Both the position numbers and the translations under genes were made by a program. A DNA stretch of 7,320 bases from Planctomycetaceae bacterium. GTDB taxonomy: Bacteria > Planctomycetota > Planctomycetia > Pirellulales > Thermoguttaceae. The notes under the pieces were generated by a model. It had not been told where the DNA came from, did not search any database, and was given only the letters and a program-made list of their open reading frames with translations. The DNA is taken from NCBI GenBank assembly GCA_031287585.1, contig JAITST010000029.1, positions 1 to 7,320 on the forward strand. Direction: 5' to 3'. Positions 1-5,551 of this stretch are shown here, piece by piece. Position 1 is the stretch's first letter. Every line of letters begins with the position of its first letter.

Positions 1-1
1 A

Positions 2-106
2 TTTATTGACGAAATCAATAAACTTGGTATAGAATACAAGGAGCGTATTTACAAAGAATATCTTGGCATTGATAATCAAAACTTAAAAGGATTTGAACTA
101 CAATAG
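2..106 (+). CDS. C-terminal end of an unrecognised protein (5' end outside window)
   Basis: The frame starting at base 2 stays open for 34 codons and ends at TAG (104-106). The visible tail reads FIDEINKLGIEYKERIYK and onward to end in GFELQ. It is rich in Lys, Glu, Ile and Tyr, with no motif I can assign. Its stop codon overlaps the AGGAG ribosome binding site of the GNAT gene, whose ATG lies 10 nt further on, so the two genes are probably co-transcribed and may be translationally coupled. The AT-rich sequence continues into the GNAT gene. Function unknown. That this is the real end of a gene is inferred from the frame, the codon sense and the tight spacing. Confidence 0.55.
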   Translation, partial: FIDEINKLGIEYKERIYKEYLGIDNQNLKGFELQ

Positions 107-116
107 GAGTAAAAAA

Positions 117-476
117 ATGCTTGCCGAAGAACTTGAAATCTCCGATTGGAGAATTAGTTACGGTCGTTCCGAATTGGAATATGAAATTGACGGCGATTAT
201 GCACATGTCCAAGCCATCAATGCCGAACCAAAAGGTTGCGGTATCGGGACTTTACTGTGCCAAAAATTTGAAGATATTGCAAAGTCAGAAGGTTGTAAAG
301 TGATCGAAGTTCCTGTTTCATTAACGTCTGAAGCCCTTTGTTTTTGGCGGGCAATGGGTTACGAATTACGAAACAAGAGTGACCAGCGAAAAATGAAGCG
401 GATTATCGAAACGGACATGATGCCAAGAGACGACCCGCAAGGCGTTATCGTTATGCAAAAACGGCTGGCGGGTTGA
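117..476 (+). CDS. GNAT-family N-acetyltransferase (small, 119 aa)
   Basis: Probably transfers an acetyl group from acetyl-CoA to an amine; the substrate cannot be told from sequence. The acetyl-CoA-binding motif A is visible as PKGCGIGTLL, matching the R/Q-x-x-G-x-G/A pattern with Lys in the first position, at about residues 38-47. It is followed by a helix (CQKFEDIAKSEGCK) and a strand (VIEVPVS). The motif-B signature ALCFWRAMGYEL lies near residues 75-86, where GNATs have A..FY...GF. The length is short for the family, which usually runs 140-180 residues, and the N-terminal part is reduced. I chose ATG 117 because AGGAG at 105-109 sits 7 nt upstream; a TTG at 93 would lack such a site. It follows the preceding gene by 10 nt. 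Codon use (GAA over GAG, many AT-rich codons) differs somewhat from the genes to the right, so it may be an accessory gene. The family call is secure; the substrate is unknown. Confidence 0.85.
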   Translation: MLAEELEISDWRISYGRSELEYEIDGDYAHVQAINAEPKGCGIGTLLCQKFEDIAKSEGCKVIEVPVSLTSEALCFWRAMGYELRNKSDQRKMKRIIETDMMPRDDPQGVIVMQKRLAG

Positions 477-487
477 TGTAGGATTAT

Positions 488-503
488 AACCCCGCAAGGG
501 GTT
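488..503 (+). repeat. Palindrome A, copy 1
   Basis: AACCCC stem, GCAA loop, GGGGTT stem, followed by GAAT. The 6-bp stem is perfect, and read as + strand RNA the loop is a GNRA tetraloop. It begins 12 bases after the GNAT stop codon. Confidence 0.85.
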
Positions 504-515
504 GAATGTGGATAA

Positions 516-535
516 CCCCGTGCGCTAGCACGGGG
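516..535 (+). repeat. Palindrome B, copy 1
   Basis: CCCCGTGC, loop GCTA, GCACGGGG: a perfect 8-bp stem, the strongest hairpin of the cluster. It is joined to copy 1 of palindrome A by a short linker ending in GATAA. Confidence 0.85.
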
Positions 536-557
536 GCAAGGCATCCCTGATAAACCG

Positions 558-575
558 GAACCCCGTAAGGGGTTC
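558..575 (+). repeat. Palindrome A, copy 2
   Basis: GAACCCC, loop GTAA, GGGGTTC: a perfect 7-bp stem with a GNRA loop on the + strand. The outer G-C pair extends the family core (559-574). The flank is CAAT rather than GAAT. Confidence 0.85.
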
Positions 576-599
576 AATAAAATATAGCGGGAGATAGTT

Positions 600-617
600 C
601 AACCCCTTGCGGGGTTG
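600..617 (-). repeat. Palindrome A, copy 3 (reverse orientation)
   Basis: On the + strand it reads CAACCCC, TTGC, GGGGTTG. The reverse complement gives AACCCC-GCAA-GGGGTT followed by GAAC, matching copy 1 in stem, loop and most of the flank. Confidence 0.85.
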
Positions 618-638
618 GGGGAGAGAGACGGATAGTAT

Positions 639-656
639 CCCCGTGCTGCGGCGGAG
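639..656 (-). repeat. Palindrome B, copy 2 (degenerate, reverse orientation)
   Basis: On the + strand it reads CCCCGTGCT followed by GCGGCGGAG. Its reverse complement aligns to copy 1 of B with two single-base gaps and three substitutions, and it is preceded by the same GATAA linker. The stem is damaged, so this looks like a decayed copy, recognised mainly by its place in the mirrored array. Confidence 0.6.
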
Positions 657-668
657 TTATCGAGATTT

Positions 669-684
669 AGCCCCTTGCGGGGTC
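669..684 (-). repeat. Palindrome A, copy 4 (reverse orientation)
   Basis: The reverse complement reads GACCCC-GCAA-GGGGCT with flank AAAT. The inner CCCC/GGGG stem is intact; the outer pairs are one wobble and one mismatch. It lies in the mirror position of copy 1. Confidence 0.75.
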
Positions 685-721
685 TCCCTTTGCTGTTGTT
701 TTTTAGAAGACGGCTAATCAT

Positions 722-737
722 AGTCCCGTTAAGGACG
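722..737 (+). repeat. Palindrome A variant (AGTCCC type), copy 5
   Basis: AGTCCC-GTTA-AGGACG with flank GAAT. Relative to the AACCCC type, the second and third stem pairs are changed on both sides (A-T to G-C and C-G to T-A), so pairing is kept. The closing and outermost pairs are mismatched. Confidence 0.7.
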
Positions 738-769
738 GAATATCGGTAGAAAACGAATGATAAAAAATT

Positions 770-787
770 CAGTCCCTATCGGGACTG
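770..787 (-). repeat. Palindrome A variant (AGTCCC type), copy 6 (reverse orientation)
   Basis: On the + strand it reads CAGTCCC, TATC, GGGACTG, a perfect 7-bp stem. The reverse complement gives AGTCCC-GATA-GGGACT followed by GAAT. It faces copy 5 as an inverted pair, matching it at 17 of 20 bases including the flank. Confidence 0.8.
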
Positions 788-872
788 CGCGAAACAACGC
801 GTACGAACTTCGTTATGAACGATGACGTTTCCTGAATCCGAATGATGGTAGAGTGTGATGTCCGTATGTTAT

Positions 873-1193
873 TCAATAGATATCGAAATCAACATCTGTG
901 TCCGTCGTTAGCGGCATATTGTTGTACCGCAATGATGTCGGCAACATTGTTGATTTTTGATGCTGTTGCTCAATAGATTGTTTCTGGCTTTCCTGCCGAA
1001 TTTTTTGGCTCAGAACCGCGGCATCGTACCACGTAAAACTCAGATCAGGATTAGACGCAAAACGTCCTAAAACACGCAACGTCTCCGCTCTGTTCTGGTC
1101 GTTGTAAAGAAACACATAACGCTCCTGACCTTTAACAAGAGCGAGTACATTGATGTCCTGACTCACGGCGGCGAATCCTTCATTTATCTGCAT
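873..1193 (-). CDS. Small conserved protein of unknown function (106 aa)
   Basis: No signal peptide or membrane segment is seen, so it is probably cytosolic. The core runs from FAAVSQDINVLALVKG through ERYVFLYND to LGRFASNPDLSFTWYDAAVLSQ. It alternates hydrophobic strands and helices like a compact alpha/beta fold; the C-terminal 30 residues are Gln/Ser/Thr-rich and probably flexible. I recall similar small proteins in planctomycete genomes but know no function. I chose ATG 1193 because AGGA lies 6 nt upstream. A GTG at 1238 would add 15 residues but has a poor binding site. The gene converges on the GNAT gene across the palindrome cluster and is read in the same direction as the lipoprotein gene at 1550-3082, though 350 bases away, so it probably has its own promoter. 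The coding call is firm; the function is unknown. Confidence 0.75.
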   Translation of the reverse strand: MQINEGFAAVSQDINVLALVKGQERYVFLYNDQNRAETLRVLGRFASNPDLSFTWYDAAVLSQKIRQESQKQSIEQQHQKSTMLPTSLRYNNMPLTTDTDVDFDIY

Positions 1194-1199
1194 AGTTAG

Positions 1200-1203
1200 T
1201 CCT
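1200..1203 (-). promoter_or_regulatory. Ribosome binding site AGGA deciding the ATG 1193 start
   Basis: On the reverse strand TTTTAGGACTAACTATG places AGGA 6 nt before ATG 1193. This favours the shorter protein over the GTG start at 1238. Confidence 0.55.
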
Positions 1204-1309
1204 AAAATCTGGTTAAGGTTCTCACGACGAGTCCCCACCTGTCTGTGCGGTATCGTCTGCGATGTTTGCGGCGGCTTAACGCTTTTTTGCCTTCAACACA
1301 ACAAACACA

Positions 1310-1337
1310 ACTTTACTCCAAGCGGAAACTCCGTCAA
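1310..1337 (-). promoter_or_regulatory. Candidate sigma70-type promoter for the small reverse-strand gene
   Basis: The reverse strand has TTGACG (1337-1332), a 16-nt spacer and TAAAGT (1315-1310). This gives 5 of 6 and 4 of 6 matches to the consensus. It lies about 110 bases before ATG 1193. This is a pattern match only. Confidence 0.3.
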
Positions 1338-1498
1338 TCCATACAACAAGTTATTATTTGCTAAATCTTGTACGCTACGTAATCTGAAAATGTTCGCAAT
1401 AAATTCTATAAATCACGATATTGTAAAATTTTCCACTATCGGTAAATTTTATATTCTCTGCCTACTATACTGTACACGGGGACGAATTGTTATTCTTA

Positions 1499-1515
1499 TT
1501 TGCGAAAAACGCAAA
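1499..1515 (-). terminator. Possible weak stem-loop after the lipoprotein gene
   Basis: TTTGCG and CGCAAA form a perfect 6-bp inverted repeat around five bases, 35 bases beyond the stop of the reverse-strand gene. On the reverse strand the loop is TTTTT. There is no T-tract after the stem, so this is not a standard intrinsic terminator; it may only protect the 3' end. Confidence 0.25.
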
Positions 1516-1549
1516 CATACAAACTCATACCGTTTTGAGTATTTATTAT

Positions 1550-3082
1550 TCATCTGTAAGGTTTACCGCCGTACCACGGTTTTGGTTGTATTATAACTGT
1601 CTGCGATTTGCCCGCTCCGCCGCGTGAACCTAGCGTTTCCCAAATGCTCATCCGGCAGCAAAAGCGTACAAACTCCGCGTCGTTCTTCAATACCGACTGC
1701 CAACTCACAACACGTTTGTCGTCACGGAAAAGGTAATCCCAGTCCGCGAGTGCTTGCGTAAATTCCGAATCGTTACCATCGTACAACGCAACGTGCCGCA
1801 TAACCGGTCCATTGTTATAAATTCCCCTAGGTTTTACTTCTTTCGGTCCGTCCGGTATGAAACCGCGCGGGTCAGGCCAATCGGACGGCAAACCCGGGAA
1901 ACGGTCAGGTTCTCCGATTACCAAGTCCGGTTGGTTCGGCACCGACATTCCCGGCATCATCGGATAAACCGCAGGTAACGGCGGTACGACACCGTAAATC
2001 TGTCCGTAATCCTGCATCATCTCCGGCGAAACCCATTGCGGAATCGGATAACCCGGATAATGACCGACAAACGGTGATTGCTGATTCAAACTCTGGTCAA
2101 TGTAATCGTTTTGATTCTGATTGAGCCACAACGTTTGCTGCGGTCCGTAATACAACTCCGGCAACGCCGGTTTCGGCGGCGGATAATCTTCCTGACGCTG
2201 CTCTGGCGGTATCGCCTCAATGTCGGGAATCCGCGTTATCCCGCTTCGCAAAAGCATCTGGTTTAGCGAAATCGCCTGTCCCTTCTGAATTTGTGTATCC
2301 AAGTCATCTTCCGTATTTTCTTCTGATTCACTACCCGAATCAGAACCGTTTCCGTATTCCTCGTCCTGTGCGGACATTTCTTCAAAATAGTTCACCTGCA
2401 TAATGTCACGGTTGACCTTCTTACGGTGTTTGTTTGAATTGAACGTAACGTCAGGATTTTTCTTTTGTTCTAACTGACGTTTTCGCATCTGTTCAAGCGT
2501 TTCCTCATCGCTGTTCACATTCGGGTCGTCAGGAATTTGTGTTTTAAGTTGCTCACGTGCAAGTTCGTGTTCCGCTTCAAAAAGGATACGGTCAGGAATC
2601 ATCGCCTCTTCCGGCGTTCCCCACGGCATCGCGTAACCTTTCGGTATGTATTGCAGATACGGATTAGTCGCGTACCATTTAGTTTCCAACTTCAAACGCG
2701 GCGGATAGTACGACGAATGGTCGTGAATATCGCCAACAACAACGACATCGGCTTTGAGCAAACGTCCAAGTTTACGTACATCCTCAATATTATCAAACCG
2801 CGTAATTCCACTGAGTATCATCGCCTCTTCGACACTTTTTTGCGGCATAACGTTAAATCCGGGAATCTTGGAAAGTTCGTTCCCATACTCCTTCGCAACC
2901 ATCATCCCACTCAAACTACTACCGTCCGCACGATTAACAAACGGCACAACAGCCACTTCCGTAAGACTTGGAAACGGGTTGTACATAGTCGGCTTGATAC
3001 GGCGTTTCGGCAATATCTCGCAGCCAACTGTCGCCAGAAAAACCAGCAACAGAAAAACTAATGTTAATCGACGCATATTCAT
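1550..3082 (-). CDS. Large lipoprotein with CsgG/LpoB-like N-terminal domain, function unknown (510 aa)
   Basis: A lipoprotein signal peptide is plain: MNMRR, a hydrophobic run (LTLVFLLLVFLA), then TVGC with Cys21 as the likely lipidated residue. Residues 40-130 (TEVAVVPFVN, ELSKIPGFNVM, LGRLLKADVVVVGDIHD, YYPPR) have the pattern of the CsgG/LpoB/TolB-N-like domain of outer-membrane lipoproteins: a strand with VPF, a helix, 'pGF.V', then 'L....aD.vv.G.i'. Residues about 165-230 are charged and may form a coiled coil. Residues 234-262 are strongly acidic, and about 290-435 are Pro/Gln/Tyr-rich and likely disordered. The last 75 residues (VALYDGNDSEF to GGKPYR, with FVRFCC) look compact and conserved. 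I chose ATG 3082 because it gives a standard signal peptide; the frame is open to 3190, but the extra residues would bury it. It is divergent from the lipase-like lipoprotein. A structural or assembly role at the envelope is inferred; the fold assignment is by pattern only. Confidence 0.8.
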   Translation of the reverse strand: MNMRRLTLVFLLLVFLATVGCEILPKRRIKPTMYNPFPSLTEVAVVPFVNRADGSSLSGMMVAKEYGNELSKIPGFNVMPQKSVEEAMILSGITRFDNIEDVRKLGRLLKADVVVVGDIHDHSSYYPPRLKLETKWYATNPYLQYIPKGYAMPWGTPEEAMIPDRILFEAEHELAREQLKTQIPDDPNVNSDEETLEQMRKRQLEQKKNPDVTFNSNKHRKKVNRDIMQVNYFEEMSAQDEEYGNGSDSGSESEENTEDDLDTQIQKGQAISLNQMLLRSGITRIPDIEAIPPEQRQEDYPPPKPALPELYYGPQQTLWLNQNQNDYIDQSLNQQSPFVGHYPGYPIPQWVSPEMMQDYGQIYGVVPPLPAVYPMMPGMSVPNQPDLVIGEPDRFPGLPSDWPDPRGFIPDGPKEVKPRGIYNNGPVMRHVALYDGNDSEFTQALADWDYLFRDDKRVVSWQSVLKNDAEFVRFCCRMSIWETLGSRGGAGKSQTVIIQPKPWYGGKPYR

Positions 3083-3118
3083 AATGAAAACCATCAAACA
3101 AACGGTAACTAAAACCCA

Positions 3119-3147
3119 AATATCGTTACAATCGGAATTATCGGCAA
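3119..3147 (-). promoter_or_regulatory. Candidate promoter for the reverse-strand lipoprotein gene
   Basis: The reverse strand has TTGCCG (3147-3142), a 17-nt spacer and GATATT (3124-3119), each 4 of 6 to consensus. Transcription would start about 30 bases before ATG 3082, leaving room for the weak binding site GATGG 8 nt before the start. Confidence 0.3.
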
Positions 3148-3244
3148 AACCGCTACTGTTTCTCCAATTTATTTCTAAACAAACAGACACCGCGCATAAT
3201 CAAGCAACATTTCCGACAAATTACACCAAAATCTACCTACTAAT

Positions 3245-3320
3245 TTGACAGGAGATAATTTTTTGTTCATTAACGTCCCCCAAAATTTCTCTTGTTTTAT
3301 TCCCCGTTTTTTGTTACTAT
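3245..3320 (+). promoter_or_regulatory. Candidate promoters of the lipase-like lipoprotein gene
   Basis: There are two possibilities. An exact TTGACA at 3245-3250 has only a poor partner (CATTAA, 17 nt on). TTGTTT (3292-3297), a 17-nt spacer and TACTAT (3315-3320) give 3 of 6 and 4 of 6. The second would start RNA near 3327, which would fit translation from the TTG at 3357 rather than the one at 3327. The region is very T-rich on this strand, so chance matches are likely. Confidence 0.25.
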
Positions 3321-3326
3321 TCCCTG

Positions 3327-5426
3327 TTGTGTCGTTTTATTATTGGGGGAATTGTTTTGTTTTTTTTGCGTTGGATTTTGGGTTGTTTGCCTTTTATTCT
3401 AGCCAGTGAAGGTGTTAGACTGCGACGTGGTGCTGCGGTTAGGGGTACTTTTGGACTTTGGGTTGTAGTTTTAGTTGTGGTTTTTACAGTTGGTTGTACT
3501 AACTTGCGGCGAGTTCGGTTTCGTGAGGCGGATAGCGGGGCATCGCTTGTTGCCGTTGGCGGCGGTGCCGGACAAGTCGTTAAAGTCGGGAACGAACAGA
3601 TTGTTATTAGTCGGCGAACAATACTCGCCTTACGCGGTTACGACCTCGAAAAGTCGCTTATCAAGTCACCGCTCCAATCGCTTGTTGAGATTCGCGAACA
3701 GATAAATCGTGAACCTACATTAGACCTTATCTACGCCTTTGCCGAAGTTGCGTTTCTTGAAGCACAACGTCAGGAATCGACCAACCCAAAACTTGCTCTC
3801 GAAATTTACGCCGCGTCCGCGTTACACGCTTACGGTTATCTTCTTGATTCACGTTTTAACGCCAGCCGGAATAGTTACGACCCCCATTTGCGAAACGCTT
3901 GTATTTTCTACAACAGTTCCGTCGAAAAAATTCTCCGTCTCATCGGCGACAAACATTCCGTTGAACTTAATCCCGGTAGTAACTACGTTATCCGCACACT
4001 CGATAACTCGTTCAATATCTCGTGCGAACTGAAATCGCCGGCGTGGAACGGTTACGAGTTTGAACCGTTCAAGTTTGTCTCTGACTACGAAATTTGCGGC
4101 ATGCAGAATGAGTATCGTCAGTACGGAATTGGTGTACCGCTATTGGCGGCGCGTCGTCATACTAACGAGAAAACTCCCGCGTCGAAGTATGTTCCGAGCA
4201 ACTTGACATTTCCCGCAACTGCCGTTTTACGTTTCCTCCCGCACGGTTCACGCAGCAGAGACGGTACGCCGCTTCACGCGACTATCGAACTTTATGACCC
4301 GCTCACAACGAGTGCAGCTGAACTCGAACGGATGTCGATTCCGCTCGAAAACGACTTGACGACACCGCTCGCGTATTCGGTTGCCGACTCGCAATTCCGC
4401 GCCGCTAGTTTTCTTGGTTTCATCTCTCCTGATAAAATGTTACTGCCGGTTATCAATCGCAACGGTCGAACAATCGTCTCTGAAATCGACGATAAAAACA
4501 ACGGTAAACCGGACGACAAGGTTATCCGTGAGTCGTTGATGGGGTTGTATATGATTCAACCTTATGAACACGGAAAAATTCCGGTCGTGTTTGTTCACGG
4601 CTTGTGGTCGTCGCCGATGATTTGGATGGAGATGTTCAATACGCTGCGAAGCGAGCCGGAGTTAAGGTCGCGCTTTCAATTTTTCTTTTACTTCTATCCG
4701 ACCGGACAACCGTTCTGGATTTCCGCCGCACAATTGCGTCACGACTTGTACGACTTCCGCCTCGCGATTGATCCGCAACTTACCGACTCGTCGCTTGACA
4801 AAATGGTGTTGGTTGGTCATAGTATGGGCGGGCTTGTTGCGCACTTGCAAGTGATTGATAGCGGAAACGAGTTTTGGAAGTTGGCAAGTAACGAACCGGA
4901 GAACAAGGTGTTCGCGGAGTTGAATCCGAAGACACGTGTTGAATTAAGGAACTGGTTTTTCTTCCGCCCGAATCCGTCGGTGAAGCGGGTTATTACACTT
5001 GCGACACCGTATCACGGGAGCGAGTTTTCAAACAACGTTACGCAATGGTTGGGGAAGACGGTGATAAAAGTTCCGGCGGCGATACGAACGGTAACGGCTG
5101 GTTTGAACAATGATTTGCCGTTGGGTTCGTTATTGAATATCGAGACAAGTGTTGAGTCGTTGTCGCCGCAAGTACCTATTTTCGACGTGATGGAAAAAGC
5201 AAGGGCGAACTCGCCAGTTTACTTCAACAACATAATCGGGCAGGTTGAACAAAACGTAATAAGCCGCAACTTCGCCGCGAGTGACGGTGTAGTAAAGATG
5301 ACAAGTGCAAAGTTAGAGCGTGCGGAGAGCGAGATAGTAGTAAGCAGTGTACACGGAGACGTGCCAACACATCCGAAAGCGATTTTGGAAGTAAAGAGAA
5401 TTTTGCTCGAACACTTGCGCCAGTGA
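3327..5426 (+). CDS. Lipoprotein with C-terminal alpha/beta-hydrolase (lipase/esterase-like) domain (up to 699 aa)
   Basis: Probably a membrane-anchored serine hydrolase acting on a lipid or other ester outside the cytoplasm. Numbering is from TTG 3327. A hydrophobic run ends in TVGC with Cys57 as the likely lipidation site. Residues about 60-410 match no domain I know, and I recall similar N-terminal regions only in planctomycete proteins. The hydrolase domain starts near 417: FVHGLWSSP (oxyanion loop, His424-Gly425), GHSMGG (nucleophile Ser499), TLATPYHGS, ASDGVV (Asp653) and SSVHGD..THP (His676, alternatively His682). This is a complete lipase-like triad in the usual order. DDKNNGKPDD at 388-397 resembles a calcium-binding loop. 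There is no ATG in the N-terminal part of the frame. I give the outermost TTG, but TTG 3357, which has GGGGGA 6 nt upstream and makes a 689-residue protein, may be the real start. An unusual second hydrophobic stretch (FFLRWILGCLPFILA) precedes the lipoprotein signal. The hydrolase call is secure; the substrate is unknown. Confidence 0.85.
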   Translation: MCRFIIGGIVLFFLRWILGCLPFILASEGVRLRRGAAVRGTFGLWVVVLVVVFTVGCTNLRRVRFREADSGASLVAVGGGAGQVVKVGNEQIVISRRTILALRGYDLEKSLIKSPLQSLVEIREQINREPTLDLIYAFAEVAFLEAQRQESTNPKLALEIYAASALHAYGYLLDSRFNASRNSYDPHLRNACIFYNSSVEKILRLIGDKHSVELNPGSNYVIRTLDNSFNISCELKSPAWNGYEFEPFKFVSDYEICGMQNEYRQYGIGVPLLAARRHTNEKTPASKYVPSNLTFPATAVLRFLPHGSRSRDGTPLHATIELYDPLTTSAAELERMSIPLENDLTTPLAYSVADSQFRAASFLGFISPDKMLLPVINRNGRTIVSEIDDKNNGKPDDKVIRESLMGLYMIQPYEHGKIPVVFVHGLWSSPMIWMEMFNTLRSEPELRSRFQFFFYFYPTGQPFWISAAQLRHDLYDFRLAIDPQLTDSSLDKMVLVGHSMGGLVAHLQVIDSGNEFWKLASNEPENKVFAELNPKTRVELRNWFFFRPNPSVKRVITLATPYHGSEFSNNVTQWLGKTVIKVPAAIRTVTAGLNNDLPLGSLLNIETSVESLSPQVPIFDVMEKARANSPVYFNNIIGQVEQNVISRNFAASDGVVKMTSAKLERAESEIVVSSVHGDVPTHPKAILEVKRILLEHLRQ
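3345..3350 (+). promoter_or_regulatory. Shine-Dalgarno-like GGGGGA before TTG 3357
   Basis: GGGGGA lies 6 nt upstream of an in-frame TTG at 3357. The outer TTG at 3327 has no comparable site. This supports 3357 as the true start of the lipase-like gene. Confidence 0.35.
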
Positions 5427-5551
5427 ACGAGAAAAATTTACAAGATGAACATAAAAACCTGAATTTGACAAAGAATACATCAGTCACAACTTAATTATAG
5501 AAACAAATCATTACAAACGACTAAATTCAAACAAAAATTTTCCCTAACAAA

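Larger units (their letters stand above)
488..684. repeat. Mirror-symmetric array A-B-A / A'-B'-A' (imperfect long inverted repeat)
   Basis: Palindromes of family A are centred near 495, 566, 608 and 676, and those of family B near 525 and 648. The spacings between centres are about 30, 41, 42, 40 and 28, so they mirror about a point near 588. The outer arms are homologous beyond the palindromes themselves. Bases 489-535 align with the reverse complement of 639-683 at 39 of 47 columns by hand, including an identical GATAAC linker between A and B. The DNA could fold as six small hairpins or as one long imperfect hairpin. I found no clear target-site duplication at the borders. Confidence 0.75.
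488..787. repeat. Cluster of REP-like palindromes between two convergent genes
   Basis: The non-coding stretch 477-872 separates the stops of two convergent genes. It holds eight short palindromes: six of one covarying family (488, 559, 601, 669, 722 and 771) and two of a second (516 and 639). The first family reads A-R-Y-CCC, loop G-N-N-A, GGG-R-Y-T, usually followed by GAAT. The left copies are in + orientation and the right copies in - orientation. I see no ORF with sensible coding character here. The density, orientation pattern and position resemble REP/BIME/REPIN elements; a role in 3'-end formation of the two converging transcripts is possible but is inference. Confidence 0.85.
1239..1549. 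other. Gene-free intergenic stretch
   Basis: An AT-rich stretch lies between the small gene and the 3' end of the large reverse-strand lipoprotein gene. It holds the candidate promoter at 1310-1337 and a small inverted repeat at 1499-1515. AAAATTT (1425-1431) and AAATTTT (1444-1450) form a further AT-only inverted repeat of doubtful meaning. A 68-codon + strand frame (1390-1596) has no ribosome binding site, has unconvincing composition and runs into the lipoprotein gene on the other strand, so I do not call it. Confidence 0.6.

Noticed and set aside
432..447. Degenerate copy of palindrome A inside the 3' end of the GNAT gene (CGACCCGCAAGGCGTT)
   Set aside because: It matches 12 of 16 bases, but the stem does not pair well and the flank is absent. 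It is more likely coincidence in coding sequence.
488..684. A transposon with target-site duplication
   Set aside because: I could not find matching direct repeats at the borders of the mirrored array, and there is no transposase gene in the window.
671..704. Intrinsic terminator formed by the hairpin at 671-682 and the T6 run at 699-704
   Set aside because: The T-run is 16 bases beyond the stem, too far for a standard intrinsic terminator.
488..787. CRISPR array
   Set aside because: The repeats are short palindromes in both orientations with unequal spacing and no uniform spacers.
1390..1596. 68-codon + strand frame
   Set aside because: It has no ribosome binding site and improbable composition, and it overlaps the end of the well-supported reverse-strand lipoprotein gene.
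2537..3248. Long + strand frames overlapping the reverse-strand lipoprotein gene
   Set aside because: They are Arg/Asn/Thr-rich with no recognisable domain. They are antisense shadows of a gene with a clear signal peptide.
3255..3480. T-rich, A-poor + strand tract at the start of the lipase-like gene as a special regulatory or structural element
   Set aside because: Most of it is explained by Phe, Leu, Val and Ile codons of the hydrophobic N-terminus; only the short stretch before 3327 remains unexplained.
5465..5500. Promoter for apbE from TTGACA at 5465
   Set aside because: No acceptable -10 lies 16-18 nt downstream; TAATTA is 21 nt away. It is kept only as part of the three-site observation.
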